From positions 2,055,281 to 2,119,280 of the forward strand of contig BPKC01000001.1 of the NCBI GenBank assembly GCA_026004935.1: a stretch of 64,000 nucleotides of DNA. Reading direction: 5' to 3'. Positions 9,279-19,752 of this stretch are shown here, in pieces. The DNA is from Rhodothalassiaceae bacterium (GTDB lineage Bacteria > Pseudomonadota > Alphaproteobacteria > Sphingomonadales > Rhodothalassiaceae). The translations under genes and the position numbers were made by a program. Under the pieces are notes generated by a model, which saw nothing but the letters and a program-made list of their open reading frames with translations, had not been told where the DNA came from and ran no database searches. Within the stretch, counting starts at the first letter, position 1. Every line of letters begins with the position of its first letter.

Positions 9279-11264
9279 TCACGCCGTCTCGCGCGCCTCG
9301 TCGCCGACATAGGGGCGGATGATGTTCGCTTTGAGGCGCGACCAGTAGCTGTCGAGGTCGCGCCGGACCTCGCCCGAGAGAATGTAGAGCCCGATCATGT
9401 TGGGGAAGGCCATGGCCAGCAGCATCGCGTCGGCGAAGTCCATCACCGCCGTGAGCTGCATGGAGGAGCCGACGATCAGCACCAGCAGATACGCGATCTT
9501 GTAGCCCATTTGCGCCTTCCTGCGGTCGGGCCCGACGAGGAAAAGGAACGCCCGCTCGCCGTAATAGTAGTAGGTGAGCGACGTCGAGTAGGCGAACATC
9601 AGCACCGCGATCGAGAGCACGTAGGGGAACCAGGGCAGGACGCTCTCGAAGGCCGCCGAGGTCAGCGCGATGCCGTCGGCCGCCTCGGCCGTCTGGTACA
9701 TGCCCGTGACGATGATGACCAGCGCCGACATGGTGCAGATGACGACGGTGTCGACGAAGGGCTCGAGCAGCGCCACCATGCCCTCCGAGACCGGCTCCGT
9801 GGTCTTGACCGCCGAATGCGCGATGGCGGCCGAGCCGACGCCCGCCTCATTCGAGAAGCTCGCGCGGCGGATGCCCTGGATCAGCACGCCGAAGAAGCCG
9901 CCCAGCACCCCTTCCGGCGCGAAGGCGCCGCTGACGATCTGCGCGAAGGCATCCGGAATCGCCTCGACATGGGCGATCAGGATCACGATCGCGGCCGCAA
10001 GATAGATGAAGGCCATGAGCGGCACGAGCCGCTCCGTCACCCGCGCGATCGCCCGGATCCCGCCGATCACCACGAGCCCGATCAGCACCGCATAGAGCAG
10101 GCCCACGAGCCAGGGCATCTTGTTGAGCGCGCTCTCGGGCCCGAAGAGGGCGGGAAAGATGACGTTCACGATCTGCGCGGTCGACTGGTTGACCTGGAAC
10201 ATGTTGCCCGCGCCGAAGGCGGCTCCCACCATCAGCAGCGCGAAGACCACCGCGAGCACGCGCCCCAGCCGGCCCAGCGCGGCGCTGCGCAGGGCGAGCG
10301 CCTTCTGCAGATAGTACATGGGCCCGCCCGAGACGACGCCGTTCTCGTCGATCTCCCGGTATTTGACGCCGAGCGTGCACTCCACGAACTTGGAGCTCAT
10401 GCCGAACAGGCCGGCCATGATCATCCAGAAGGTGGCGCCCGGCCCGCCGATGGAGATCGCGATCGCGACGCCCGCGATGTTGCCGAGTCCCACGGTTCCG
10501 GACAGCGCGGCGGTCAGCGCCTGGAAATGCGTGACCTCCCCGGGGTCCTTCGGGTCGTCGTAGAGGCCGCGCGCGACGTCGATCGCATGGCGGAAGGCGC
10601 GGATGTTGATGAAGCCCATGCGCAGGGTGAAGAACAGCGCGCCCGCAATCAGCCACAGCACGATGAGCGGCATGCCGACGGTGCCGTCCGTGAAGGCGCT
10701 GACCGCAAATCCCGCGCCTTCCACCGCCAGCTCCGGTTTCGTGCCCTTGCGCGCGGTCAGCGCGATGCGCACCTGGCCGTCCTCCGGGATCACGGTCACG
10801 GCGGCAAGCTGGGCGGAGAAGCGATCCTTCAGATCGGCGGCGATGGTGTCCGCGATGACGAGCGATCGCGCGTTCGCCGGCAGGGGCTTCGTGCCGGTGC
10901 ACACGCGCCCGTCTGCGTCGTATTCGAGCACGAGCCTCTCGCGTCCGAAGCGGACCGTCAGCCTGTCGCCGTCGGCCAGGCGGTCGGGCTTGACGCGGAT
11001 CTCGCCGGTCAGTTCCGGCTGCGGCTCGAGAAAGGGGATCGGGATTTCCGTGAAGATGACGGCGGAGACGGCGTTGGTCACCGGCGCGACCCAGGCGTTG
11101 ATGCGCTCGGACAACGTCGGCGGCGGCGCCGGGCAGTCCTTCACGACCACCTCCTGCGCGCCGGCGCGGCCCGCGCCCTGGGCGGCAAGAAGCAGGATCA
11201 CCGCCGCAAGCTGAAGCCATCTCGCGCCCGCCCGGCCGATCCGGCCTCGGCACATGCTCCTCAT
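9279..11264 (-). CDS. Sodium:alanine (AGCS) symporter with inserted soluble domain
   Basis: A 661-residue inner-membrane amino-acid carrier of the AGCS family. Family signatures are visible: GLGNIAGVAIAISIGGPGA, FGMSSKFVECTLGVKYRE, SFSNEAGVGSAAIAHS and the STSLTYYYYGERA region. Typical members are about 450-550 residues. Here a signal-like segment and the first family segment (INAWVAPVTNAVSAVIF) are followed by about 120 soluble residues (about 75-195, with a beta-rich look) before the usual MPLIVLWLIAGALFF helix. The start at ATG 11264 has GGGAGAG upstream. Substrate is most likely alanine or glycine with sodium, by family. No glycine riboswitch could be recognised upstream. Confidence 0.85.
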   Translation of the reverse strand: MRSMCRGRIGRAGARWLQLAAVILLLAAQGAGRAGAQEVVVKDCPAPPPTLSERINAWVAPVTNAVSAVIFTEIPIPFLEPQPELTGEIRVKPDRLADGDRLTVRFGRERLVLEYDADGRVCTGTKPLPANARSLVIADTIAADLKDRFSAQLAAVTVIPEDGQVRIALTARKGTKPELAVEGAGFAVSAFTDGTVGMPLIVLWLIAGALFFTLRMGFINIRAFRHAIDVARGLYDDPKDPGEVTHFQALTAALSGTVGLGNIAGVAIAISIGGPGATFWMIMAGLFGMSSKFVECTLGVKYREIDENGVVSGGPMYYLQKALALRSAALGRLGRVLAVVFALLMVGAAFGAGNMFQVNQSTAQIVNVIFPALFGPESALNKMPWLVGLLYAVLIGLVVIGGIRAIARVTERLVPLMAFIYLAAAIVILIAHVEAIPDAFAQIVSGAFAPEGVLGGFFGVLIQGIRRASFSNEAGVGSAAIAHSAVKTTEPVSEGMVALLEPFVDTVVICTMSALVIIVTGMYQTAEAADGIALTSAAFESVLPWFPYVLSIAVLMFAYSTSLTYYYYGERAFLFLVGPDRRKAQMGYKIAYLLVLIVGSSMQLTAVMDFADAMLLAMAFPNMIGLYILSGEVRRDLDSYWSRLKANIIRPYVGDEARETA

Positions 11265-11519
11265 CCCCTGTCTCTCCCTGTTCGCCCGCCGCGCGAGCCG
11301 CACCACCCTCTCCCGCAGGCCGGCGGCATCACCACGGTCGGGTTCCTTCTTCCAGGCGTCCTCGGCGCTTCGAGGCGCGGTCCCTTCCCGGACGGCGGCG
11401 CATGCTAGCGGCAAGTCGGGGGCGCGACAACCTCGCAGCGGCCCCGGGGCGGGCCGACCTTCGTTGACGGACGCGCCCCGGTCGCCGTCGGTCCGCCGCC
11501 GTCCGCATCGGACGGCTTT

Positions 11520-11535
11520 TTTACGCCTGCTTAAC
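11520..11535 (+). promoter_or_regulatory. CtrA-type box, one mismatch
   Basis: TTTA at 11520-11523, seven bases, TTAAC at 11531-11535, about 88 bp upstream of the DUF2336 gene start. One mismatch to TTAA-N7-TTAAC. Confidence 0.4.
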
Positions 11536-11622
11536 CTTCCCGGCATAGGCTGCAGCGGTCCCGGCGGCGGGATGCGGGGGTCTCAACCCGGCCTGCGCCA
11601 CGACAGCATCTGGGGATCGTGC

Positions 11623-12735
11623 ATGAGTGGGTCAGTCCTGAGCGCGGCGGACGTCGCGCGGCTTCTCAAGGAACCGTCCGGGGAAACGCGGGCGGAGACG
11701 GCCAGGAAGGTCGGCACCTATTTCCGTTCCGGCCAGATCAGCGAGCGCGAGCGGCAGCTTGCCGAAGAGATCTTCCGCGCCATGGTGCGCGACGCCGAGG
11801 TGCGCGTGCGCAAGGCGCTCGCGGAGACGCTGGCGGAAAGCCCCGACCTGCCGAAGGACGTCGCGAAAACGCTGGCCGAGGACGTCGAAGAGGTCGCGCT
11901 GCCCGTCATCGAGCTCTCCGATGTCCTCAGCGACGAGGATCTCATCGAGATCGTGCGCACCAAGGGCGAGGCGCACCAGATCGCGGTGGCCAGGCGGCCG
12001 AAGGTCTCGGCGAAGGTCTCCGACGTGCTGGCCGACGAGGGCAGCGAGCGGGTGGTCAGCACGCTGGTCGCGAACGAGGGTGCCGAGATCGCGGAGGAGA
12101 CCTTCGGCAAGGTCCTCGACAAGTTCAAGGACAGCCCCGCGGTCCAGGAGAAGCTCGTCTCGCGCTCCGCGCTGCCGCTGGTCGTCGCCGAGCGGCTGGT
12201 CAGCATCGTCTCGGAGAATCTGCGCACGCAGCTGGTGACCCGCCACCAGCTCTCGGACGCGATGGCCACCGATCTGGTGATGGAGACCCGCGAGCGGGCC
12301 ACGGTCGGGCTGCTCAATCCCGACATCAAGGCGCCCGACGTCATCGAGCTCGTCAACCAGCTCCACCGCAACAACCGGCTGACCCCGACGCTCATCGTGC
12401 GCGCGCTGTGCATGGGCGACATGACCTTCTTCGAGGCGGCGCTCGCCAAGCGCGCCGGCATTCCCATCCCCAACGCCTTCCAGCTCATCCACGACAAGGG
12501 CCGGCTGGGGCTCAGAAAGCTGTGCCAGAAGGCGGGCATCCCCGACAGCCTTATCAAGATGGTGGAGATCGGGGTCGCGATCGGCGAGGAGCTCACCGAG
12601 ACCGGCGGCGACGACCGCGAGCGCTTCCGCCAGGTGATGATCGAGCGGGTGATCACCCAGCTCGACCAGGAGCTGGACGCCGACAACCTCGACTATCTGA
12701 TCGGCAAGCTCGGCCGCCGCAAGGCCGCCGCCTGA
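11623..12735 (+). CDS. DUF2336 domain protein
   Basis: A 370-residue soluble, mostly helical protein of the DUF2336 family, largely restricted to alphaproteobacteria. The body is a string of helical repeats with the look of HEAT-like repeats ([17 protein letters not shown], then [21 protein letters not shown]). A later conserved part contains [18 protein letters not shown] and the LCQKAGIP segment. No enzyme motif is seen; a scaffold or regulatory role is inferred. ATG 11623 gives [11 protein letters not shown]; the frame is open further upstream but the conserved domain begins here. A near-consensus CtrA box lies about 88 bp upstream. parC follows after 136 bp. Confidence 0.82.
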   Translation: MSGSVLSAADVARLLKEPSGETRAETARKVGTYFRSGQISERERQLAEEIFRAMVRDAEVRVRKALAETLAESPDLPKDVAKTLAEDVEEVALPVIELSDVLSDEDLIEIVRTKGEAHQIAVARRPKVSAKVSDVLADEGSERVVSTLVANEGAEIAEETFGKVLDKFKDSPAVQEKLVSRSALPLVVAERLVSIVSENLRTQLVTRHQLSDAMATDLVMETRERATVGLLNPDIKAPDVIELVNQLHRNNRLTPTLIVRALCMGDMTFFEAALAKRAGIPIPNAFQLIHDKGRLGLRKLCQKAGIPDSLIKMVEIGVAIGEELTETGGDDRERFRQVMIERVITQLDQELDADNLDYLIGKLGRRKAAA

Positions 12736-12871
12736 GCGCCGGCCGGCCGCGCGGGGCGGCGGGCCGTCGGCAAGCCTTCCTCGTGACAAGGCGGGTGCGG
12801 GCGTCGTATGGAGCCCGCAGCCGGTGCCGCGCTGCCGCCGGCATCCCGGCAGACGAGGAGGTGTTGCCGCC

Positions 12872-15122
12872 GTGGTCGATGACGCAGTCCAGGAGCGAAT
12901 CGAGGAGACGCCCTTCGGCGAGGCGCTGAGCGAGCGCTATCTCGCCTATGCGCTCTCCACCATCATGGCGCGCTCGCTGCCCGACGTGCGCGACGGACTG
13001 AAGCCCGTCCACCGCCGCATTCTCTATGCGATGCGGCTGCTCAAGCTCGACCCCGAGGCCGGCTTCAAGAAATGCGCGCGGGTGGTGGGCGACGTGATCG
13101 GCAAGTATCACCCGCACGGCGACCAGGCCGTCTATGACGCCCTGGTGCGGCTCGCGCAGGACTTCTCCGTCCGCTATCCGCTGATCGAGGGCCAGGGGAA
13201 CTTCGGCAACATCGACGGCGACAATCCGGCGGCCATGCGCTACACCGAGGCGCGGCTGACCCCCGACGGCCCTGCTGCTGATGGAGGGGCTGGACGAGGA
13301 CGCCGTCGACTTCCGCGCCACCTATGACAACGAGGACCGGGAACCCGTCGTCTTTCCCGGGCCCTTCCCGAACCTGCTCGCCAACGGCGCCTCCGGCATC
13401 GCCGTCGGCATGGCGACGAACATCCCGCCGCACAATGTCGCCGAGATCTGCGACGCGCTGCAGCTGCTGATCGAGGCGCGCATGGGCCGGCGCGGGGCGG
13501 TGACCATGGCCGAGATCATGGAACGCATGCCCGGCCCGGACTTTCCGACCGGCGGCGTGATCGTGGACACGCCGGACACACTGGCCGAGGCCTACGAGAC
13601 CGGGCGCGGCAGCATCCGCCTGCGCGCGCGCTGGGAGAAGGAGTCGACGGGCCGCGGCACCTGGCAGATCGTCGTCACCGAGATTCCCTACCAGGTGAAC
13701 AAGGCGCGCCTCATCGAGCGGCTGGCCGCGCTGGTGAACGAGCGCAAGGTGCCGCTGCTCGCCGACGTGCGCGACGAGTCGGCGGCAGACCTGCGCATCG
13801 TGCTGGAGCCGAAGAGCCGCAACGTCGATCCCGAGCTGCTCATGGAGACGCTGTTCCGGCTCACCGATCTGGAGATCCGCTACGCGCTGAACCTCAACGT
13901 CATCGATCTCGACGGCACGCCCCGCGTGCTCTCGCTCAAAGGCGCGCTCGAGGCCTTCCTCGACCATCAGCGCACGGTGCTGCAGCGGCGCACGGCGCAT
14001 CGCCTGAAACAGATCGACGACCGCGTCGAGGTCCTGGAAGGCTACCTCGTCACCTATCTCAATCTCGACGAGGTGATCCGCATCATCCGCAGCGAGGACG
14101 AGCCGAAGCCCGTGCTGATGGCCCGTTTCGAGCTCACCGAGCGCCAGGCGGACGCGATCCTCAACATGCGCCTCAAGTCCCTGCGCAAGCTCGAGGAGAT
14201 GGAGATCCGCGCGGAGCTCGACCGCCTGCTCGCCGAACGCGCCGAGCTCGAGCGTCTGAAGGAATCCCCGCGCCGCCAGTGGGCGGCACTCGGCGCGCGC
14301 TTCGCCGAGGTGAAGGAGATGTTCGCGCCCGACACCGCCCTCGGCGCGCGGCGCACCCGCTTCGGCGAGGCGCCCGAGGCGCCGGCGCAGCCGCTCGAGG
14401 AGGCATTGGTCGAGCGCGAGCCGATCACCGTGGTCTGCTCCGAGCGCGGCTGGGTGCGGGCCATCAAGGGCCATCTGCCGCCCGAGCAGGAGCTTTCCTT
14501 CAAGGAGGGCGACCGCGAGCGCTTCCGCTTCCACGCCCACACGACCGACCGTCTGCTCGCCTTCACCTCGAGCGGCCGCATGCACACGATCCCGGCCTCG
14601 CGCCTGCCCGGCGGGCGCGGCCACGGCGAGCCGCTCAAACTCATGGTCGATCTCGACGGCGACGAGGAAGTGGTGGCGCTGCTGGCGCACCGGCCCGCGG
14701 GCAAGCTCCTGCTCGCCTCCACCGACGGGCGCGGCTTCATCGTCGCCGAGGAGGACGTGCTGGCGCAGACGCGCACCGGCCGCCAGGTGATGCGGCCGGC
14801 GGCGGGCGCGCGGGCGCTTGCGGCCGTTCCGGTCGAGGGCGATCACGTCGCGGTCGTCGGCACCAACCGCAAGCTGCTGATCTTTCCCGTGGCCGAGGTG
14901 CCGGAGCTGGCGCGCGGGCGCGGGGTCATCCTGCAGCGCTACCGCAGCGGCCGGCTGTCGGACGTCGCCGTCTTCCGCCGCGAGGAGGGCCTCAGCTGGC
15001 GCATGGGCGGCGAGAGCGGGCGCCGGCGAAACCTCACCGAGATCGAGCCGTGGCTCGGCCGGCGCGGGGCCGCCGGCAGACTTGCGCCGAGCGGATTTCC
15101 CCGCGACAATCGCTTCGGGTGA
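12872..15122 (+). CDS. parC: DNA topoisomerase IV subunit A (frameshifted in this sequence)
   Basis: ParC, the DNA-cleaving subunit of topoisomerase IV that unlinks daughter chromosomes; its partner parE is at 54.5 kb. The first part holds [44 protein letters not shown] and the region around the expected catalytic Tyr ([11 protein letters not shown]). The frame breaks in a run of five Cs (13260-13264). Removing one C joins it to the second part, which starts [15 protein letters not shown] and runs through the C-terminal beta-propeller to 15122. The repaired protein is 749 residues, normal for alphaproteobacterial ParC. The start is GTG 12872 behind GAGGAGG. Because the gene should be essential, a sequencing error is more likely than a true null. 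Confidence 0.88.
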
Positions 15123-15168
15123 CCGGTGGCGGCCGCACGCCCCGCGGCCGGAAGGGAAGGCTTCGCGG

Positions 15169-15684
15169 ATGGTCAAGGTGCTCTTCCTGTGCATGGGCAA
15201 CATCTGCCGCTCGCCGATGGCCCATGGCGTGCTCGCAACCCTGGCCGAGCGCGCCGGCCTCGCCGACGGCCCGCGCCGGCTCCTCGTCGACAGCGCCGGC
15301 ACCTCCGACTACCATATCGGCGAGGCGCCGGACCCGCGGGCGGTCGAGGTGGCACGGGAGTACGGCGTCGAGATCGGCCATCTGCGCGCGCGGCAGGTGA
15401 CGCGCGAGGATCTCGCGGACTTCGACTACATCATCGGCATGGAGCGCGAGAACCTGAAGCGGCTCAAAGCGCTCGTCGGGCCCGCCGCGATGGAGACCGC
15501 GCGCGCCGAACAGCGCCTGCTGCTGTCGTTCGCGCCGGACGTGCCGCTCGACGAGGTGCCCGATCCCTACTACGGCTCGATCGAGGACTTCCACCGCTGC
15601 TTCGATCTCATCGAGCGCGGCGTGGCCGGCCTGTTCGCCCACATCGCCCGCACGCATTTCGACGGCGCGGTCAGCCTGCGCTGA
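15169..15684 (+). CDS. Low-molecular-weight protein tyrosine phosphatase
   Basis: A 171-residue cytoplasmic phosphatase. The P-loop CMGNICRS (Cys8 nucleophile, Arg14) sits at the N-terminus, and the general-acid Asp is in VPDPYYGS. Length and layout are typical. Enzymes of this family dephosphorylate protein tyrosines (also arsenate in related ArsC). ATG 15169 has GAAGGGAAGG upstream. It follows parC by 46 bp on the same strand and may share its transcript. Confidence 0.93.
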   Translation: MVKVLFLCMGNICRSPMAHGVLATLAERAGLADGPRRLLVDSAGTSDYHIGEAPDPRAVEVAREYGVEIGHLRARQVTREDLADFDYIIGMERENLKRLKALVGPAAMETARAEQRLLLSFAPDVPLDEVPDPYYGSIEDFHRCFDLIERGVAGLFAHIARTHFDGAVSLR

Positions 15685-15722
15685 GCGGGCGGCCGGCCGG
15701 GCGCGTCCCTTCCGGCAGGCGG

Positions 15723-17042
15723 TCAGCCGACCTTGCGCACCCGGCCGAGGAAGCCTTCGGCCGCCGTCTCGAGCTGGCCGGCAAGGCGCGCGAGCGCCTG
15801 CGCCGCCTCGACGACGCTGCGGGCCTGTTCGCCGGTCTTGCGGGCGTTGACCTCGACGCTCGCCACGTGCTGGGCGACGTCGCCGGTTCCCTTCGCCGCC
15901 TCCTCCGTGTTGCGGGCGATCTCGTTGGTGGAGGCGGACTGCTCCTCGACGGCGGCGCTGATGGCGCTCGCCGTGCCGTGGAGCTGGTCGATGGCCTCGC
16001 GGATGGCGCTGATCGCGTCCACCGATTCGCGCGTGTGCCGCTGGATCGCCTCGATGCGCTTCTGGATGTCCTCGGTGGCCTTCGCGGTCTGGCCGGCGAG
16101 CGCCTTCACCTCGCTCGCCACCACCGCGAATCCGCGCCCGGCCTCGCCCGCGCGCGCGGCCTCGATCGTGGCGTTCAGCGCAAGCAGATTGGTCTGGCCG
16201 GCGATCTTGGAGATCAGGGTCACGATCTCGCCGATGTCGTCGGCGGCTTCGGCGAGGGCGTTGACCGTCTCCATCGTCCTCTCGGCGCGCTGGACGGCCT
16301 CCTCGCTCAGCCGCGTGCTGGCCGTGACCTGCCCCGCGATCTCGCCGATCGATTCCGTCAGCTCGCGGGTCGCCTCCGCGACCACCTTCACGTTCTGCGT
16401 CGCCTGCTCGGCCGCCGCCGCCACCGCGCTCGCCGCCTCGCTGGCGCTGATCGCACCGCTGGACAGCCCGCCCGCGATCCCCCCCAGCTCCCGTGCGGCC
16501 CGGGCGACATCGCGCGTGATCGTCTCGATCTGGCGGGCGAACTGCCCGGCGATGTCCTCGATCAGATCGCGGCGCGCGGCGCGCTCGGCCTCGTCATAGT
16601 ATTCGAGCAGGATTTCGAGATCCGCCCACACGAGGCGCATGATCTGCTCGCCGAGCTGCGCCGCCGCCTCTTCCCCGAGGCGCGCGGCGAAATGGGGCGC
16701 GAGATCGTCGATCAGCGCCCGCGAGACGGTGCCGTGGCACACGGCCACCGCATGTCCCGGAATGCCCGCCTCATAAAACGTCTTCGCCAGCCGGCGCGCG
16801 CTGTCGATGAAGGACGGCCCGACATCGCCCGTCGCCGCCTTGATCCAGTGGGCGAGCCGGACCTCGTGAACCTCCGGCCGGCGCAGCGGCTCGTAGAGCT
16901 CCGGCCATGCCTTCAGCTTCGGAAACAGGCGGTCCAGCACCACCGGCACCCGGCGGGCGATCTCCTCGCGCTCGTTGTGAAGCTTCGTGAGCGTCGCGGT
17001 ATCGACGCCGAAGGTCGCGAGCAGGCGGTCGATATCGGCCAT
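15723..17042 (-). CDS. Soluble chemoreceptor with protoglobin-like sensor
   Basis: A 439-residue methyl-accepting chemotaxis protein without membrane segments. Residues about 1-155 resemble the protoglobin sensor of HemAT/globin-coupled receptors ([15 protein letters not shown], then [14 protein letters not shown]). About 160-439 is the signalling coiled coil, with the conserved hairpin tip around [20 protein letters not shown] and [14 protein letters not shown]. At the place where globin sensors usually have the haem-binding His (before xRIGL), this protein has Phe-Tyr (TFYEAGI), so haem binding is doubtful. ATG 17042 follows CAGGAGGAACG. A near-consensus CtrA box lies about 95 bp upstream, in keeping with motility control. 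No che genes are in the window. Confidence 0.85.
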   Translation of the reverse strand: MADIDRLLATFGVDTATLTKLHNEREEIARRVPVVLDRLFPKLKAWPELYEPLRRPEVHEVRLAHWIKAATGDVGPSFIDSARRLAKTFYEAGIPGHAVAVCHGTVSRALIDDLAPHFAARLGEEAAAQLGEQIMRLVWADLEILLEYYDEAERAARRDLIEDIAGQFARQIETITRDVARAARELGGIAGGLSSGAISASEAASAVAAAAEQATQNVKVVAEATRELTESIGEIAGQVTASTRLSEEAVQRAERTMETVNALAEAADDIGEIVTLISKIAGQTNLLALNATIEAARAGEAGRGFAVVASEVKALAGQTAKATEDIQKRIEAIQRHTRESVDAISAIREAIDQLHGTASAISAAVEEQSASTNEIARNTEEAAKGTGDVAQHVASVEVNARKTGEQARSVVEAAQALARLAGQLETAAEGFLGRVRKVG

Positions 17043-17136
17043 CGAACGTTCCTCCTGGGCTTGCGGCACGAAAGAGCCTCGCGGCACCCGTGCGCGCGCG
17101 TGTTCCGACCCCGCCCCGCCGATAGCCGGGCAGCCG

Positions 17137-17151
17137 TAAATGGCGCGTTAA
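17137..17151 (-). promoter_or_regulatory. CtrA-type box, one mismatch
   Basis: In gene sense (minus strand) TTAA, seven bases, TTTA; about 95 bp upstream of the chemoreceptor start. One mismatch to the consensus core. Confidence 0.35.
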
Positions 17152-17251
17152 TGCGCCGGCCTCCGGTGCCGGCAGCTTGCCATCGCCGGCAGGAAGCCGC
17201 TAGGCCGCCTCGTGGCCGCCGGCTGCGGCCGAAGGCGGAAAGGACGTGCGG

Positions 17252-18115
17252 ATGACTGTGGATGGCGGGCCCCGCTTTGCGGGCACCGACAGCTATGTCG
17301 CGACCGAGGATCTGATCGTGGCCGTCAACGCCGCGGTCACATTGCGCCGGCCGCTGCTCGTGAAGGGCGAACCGGGCACCGGCAAGACGGTGCTGGCGCG
17401 GGAGGTGGCGCGCGCGCTCGATGCGCCGCTCATCGAATGGCACATCAAGTCGACGACGAAGGCCCAGCAGGGGCTCTATGAATACGACGCGGTGGCGCGG
17501 CTGCGGGACTCCCAGCTCGGCGACCCGCGGGTGCACGACATCCGCAACTACATCAGGCGCGGCAAGCTGTGGGAGGCCTTCGAATCCGAGCGGGTGCCGG
17601 TGCTGCTCATCGACGAGATCGACAAGGCGGACATCGAGTTTCCGAACGACCTGCTGCTCGAGCTCGACCGCATGGAATTCTTCGTCTACGAGACGGGCGA
17701 GACCGTGCGCGCGAAGAACCGGCCCATCGTCATCATCACCTCCAACAACGAAAAGGAGCTGCCGGACGCCTTTCTGCGCCGCTGCTTCTTCCACTACATC
17801 CGTTTCCCGGACCCGGAGACGATGGAGCGGATCGTCGCCGTGCACTTCCCCGACATCAGGCGCGCGCTGGTGCGCGAGGCGCTCGCCATCTTCTACCGCC
17901 TGCGCGAGGTGCCGGGGCTGAAGAAGCGCCCGTCCACCAGCGAGCTCATCGACTGGCTGAAGCTGCTGATGGCCGAGGATCTGCCGCCCGAGGCCCTGCG
18001 CGCGGGCACCGACCGGGAGCTCCTGCCGCCGCTCTACGGGGCGCTTCTCAAGACCGAGCAGGACGTCGCCCTGCTCCAGCGCCTCGCCTTCCTCGCCCGG
18101 CGCGAGAGCCGCTAG
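17252..18115 (+). CDS. MoxR-family AAA+ ATPase
   Basis: A 287-residue AAA+ ATPase. Walker A is KGEPGTGKT at about 39-46, Walker B is VLLIDEIDKAD, and sensor 1 is IITSNNEKELPDAFLRRC. The insertion pattern (DIEFPNDLLLELDRMEFFV) fits MoxR/RavA-type chaperone ATPases that help assemble metal-enzyme or membrane complexes, usually with a von Willebrand A partner encoded next door. No such partner is here: the next gene is glutathione reductase. ATG 17252 is chosen over GTG 17246 because AGGA sits seven bases before it. Confidence 0.88.
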   Translation: MTVDGGPRFAGTDSYVATEDLIVAVNAAVTLRRPLLVKGEPGTGKTVLAREVARALDAPLIEWHIKSTTKAQQGLYEYDAVARLRDSQLGDPRVHDIRNYIRRGKLWEAFESERVPVLLIDEIDKADIEFPNDLLLELDRMEFFVYETGETVRAKNRPIVIITSNNEKELPDAFLRRCFFHYIRFPDPETMERIVAVHFPDIRRALVREALAIFYRLREVPGLKKRPSTSELIDWLKLLMAEDLPPEALRAGTDRELLPPLYGALLKTEQDVALLQRLAFLARRESR

Positions 18116-18202
18116 CGCCGCTTCACCCGCCCTTGCCAGCGCCCTGCCCCGCCCGCTATCGCCTCCCGGACGGGCGCAAGCCAGGAACGGAAAGGCGGGC
18201 GG

Positions 18203-19615
18203 ATGGCAGAAGGCGGCACGGTCAAGGGCACGGGCGGGGAGATTCCGGCGCGCGTCGATCTTTTCGTCATCGGCGCGGGCTCGGGCGGCGTGCGGGCGGC
18301 GCGGATCGCGGCCGAGGCCGGCGCGCGGGTGATGGTGGCCGAAGAATACCGCGTCGGCGGCACCTGCGTGATCCGCGGCTGCATACCGAAGAAGCTGATG
18401 GCCTACGCCGCGCATTTCGCCGAGGATTTCGCGGATGCGCGCGGCTACGGCTGGTCGTTCGATTCCCCGCCGCGGTTCGACTGGGCGGCGCTGAAGGCCG
18501 CCGTCCAGCGCGAGGTTGACCGCCTGAACGGTCTCTACATCGAGACGCTGACGAAGGCCGGGGTCGTGATCGTCAGCGAACGCGCGCGGCTGAAAGACGC
18601 CCACACGGTCGAGCTCGTCTCCTCCGGCCGGCTGGTGAGGGCGGACACCATCCTGCTGGCCACCGGCGGCACGCCCGTGCGCCCCAGGGACCTGCCCGGC
18701 GGCGAATACGGGATCACCTCGAACGAGATCTTCCACCTGCCCCGCTTTCCCGGGCGGCTCGTGGTGGTGGGCGCGGGCTACATCGCCGTCGAATTCGCCG
18801 CGATCATGCACGGGTTGGGCTCGGCCGTCACCCTCGTCTACCGGCGCCGGCCGATCCTGCGCGGCTTCGACATGGACCTGAGGCTGCGCCTGCAGGAGGC
18901 GCTCGCCGCAAGAGGCATCGACATGGTGCTCGAGGACAATGTCGCATCCCTCGCCCGCCGCGCGGACGGCGCGCTCGACGTGACGCTCGACAGCGGCGCC
19001 CGGCTCGTCGCCGACGAGGTGCTGTTCGCCATCGGCCGTCGCCCCAACACCGCCGGTCTCGGACTCGAGGCGGCGGGCGTGGAATGCGCGGAGGACGGGT
19101 CCGTCGTCGTCGACGACTATTCGCGCACCAATGTGGAGTCGATCTGGGCGGTGGGAGATGTGACCAACCGCGTCAATCTCACCCCCGTGGCGATCCGCGA
19201 GGGCCACGCCTTCGCGCTCACCCGCTTCCACGGCCGTCCGACCCGCGCCGACCACCGGGACGTGCCGAGCGCCGTGTTCTCGCTGCCGCCGCTTGCCACC
19301 GTCGGCATGAGCGAGGAGGACGCGCTCGACGAGCTCGGCGAGGTCGACGTCTACCGGAGCGGCTTCCGGCCGCTGCGCCACACGCTCGCCGGGCGCGAGG
19401 AGCGCAGCTTCGTCAAGGTGATCGTCGATCCCGCGACCGACCGGGTGCTCGGCATGCACATGCTGGGCCCCGATGCGCCGGAGATCATCCAGGGCTTCGC
19501 CACCGCCATGAAGATGGGCCTGAAGAAGGCGGACCTCGACCGCACCACGGCCCTGCATCCGACGAGTGCCGAGGAATTCGTGCTGCTGCGCTCTCCCGAG
19601 CGCCGGCGCGCGTGA
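18203..19615 (+). CDS. gor: Glutathione reductase
   Basis: A 470-residue FAD/NADPH disulfide reductase that regenerates reduced glutathione. The FAD motif GAGSGG is near residue 24, the redox-active pair is Cys55-Cys60 in [13 protein letters not shown], the NADPH motif is [12 protein letters not shown], and the dimer-partner active site HPTSAEE is at about 452. The CxxxxC spacing and HPTxxEE tail mark GR rather than lipoamide or mercuric reductase. The start has AAAGGCGGGCGG upstream. It fits with the glyoxalase genes (gloA-like, gloB) elsewhere in the window as part of glutathione metabolism. Confidence 0.93.
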   Translation: MAEGGTVKGTGGEIPARVDLFVIGAGSGGVRAARIAAEAGARVMVAEEYRVGGTCVIRGCIPKKLMAYAAHFAEDFADARGYGWSFDSPPRFDWAALKAAVQREVDRLNGLYIETLTKAGVVIVSERARLKDAHTVELVSSGRLVRADTILLATGGTPVRPRDLPGGEYGITSNEIFHLPRFPGRLVVVGAGYIAVEFAAIMHGLGSAVTLVYRRRPILRGFDMDLRLRLQEALAARGIDMVLEDNVASLARRADGALDVTLDSGARLVADEVLFAIGRRPNTAGLGLEAAGVECAEDGSVVVDDYSRTNVESIWAVGDVTNRVNLTPVAIREGHAFALTRFHGRPTRADHRDVPSAVFSLPPLATVGMSEEDALDELGEVDVYRSGFRPLRHTLAGREERSFVKVIVDPATDRVLGMHMLGPDAPEIIQGFATAMKMGLKKADLDRTTALHPTSAEEFVLLRSPERRRA

Positions 19616-19752
19616 GCATCGCGGCCGCAGCCTCGCGGCGCCGGCGCGGACGCGGATCGGGGGTGACAGCGGCCGCCGCGATCCGATATGATGTGGCGCG
19701 GGCGCCGAGGCGCCCTTCGTCTTGCGATGCGTGTGATGTTGAAGGAACGCTC

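Noticed and set aside
11265..11460. Glycine riboswitch upstream of the AGCS symporter
   Set aside because: I looked for the aptamer core (GCCGAAGG-like and GGAGAG elements in order) and found only isolated, misplaced fragments.
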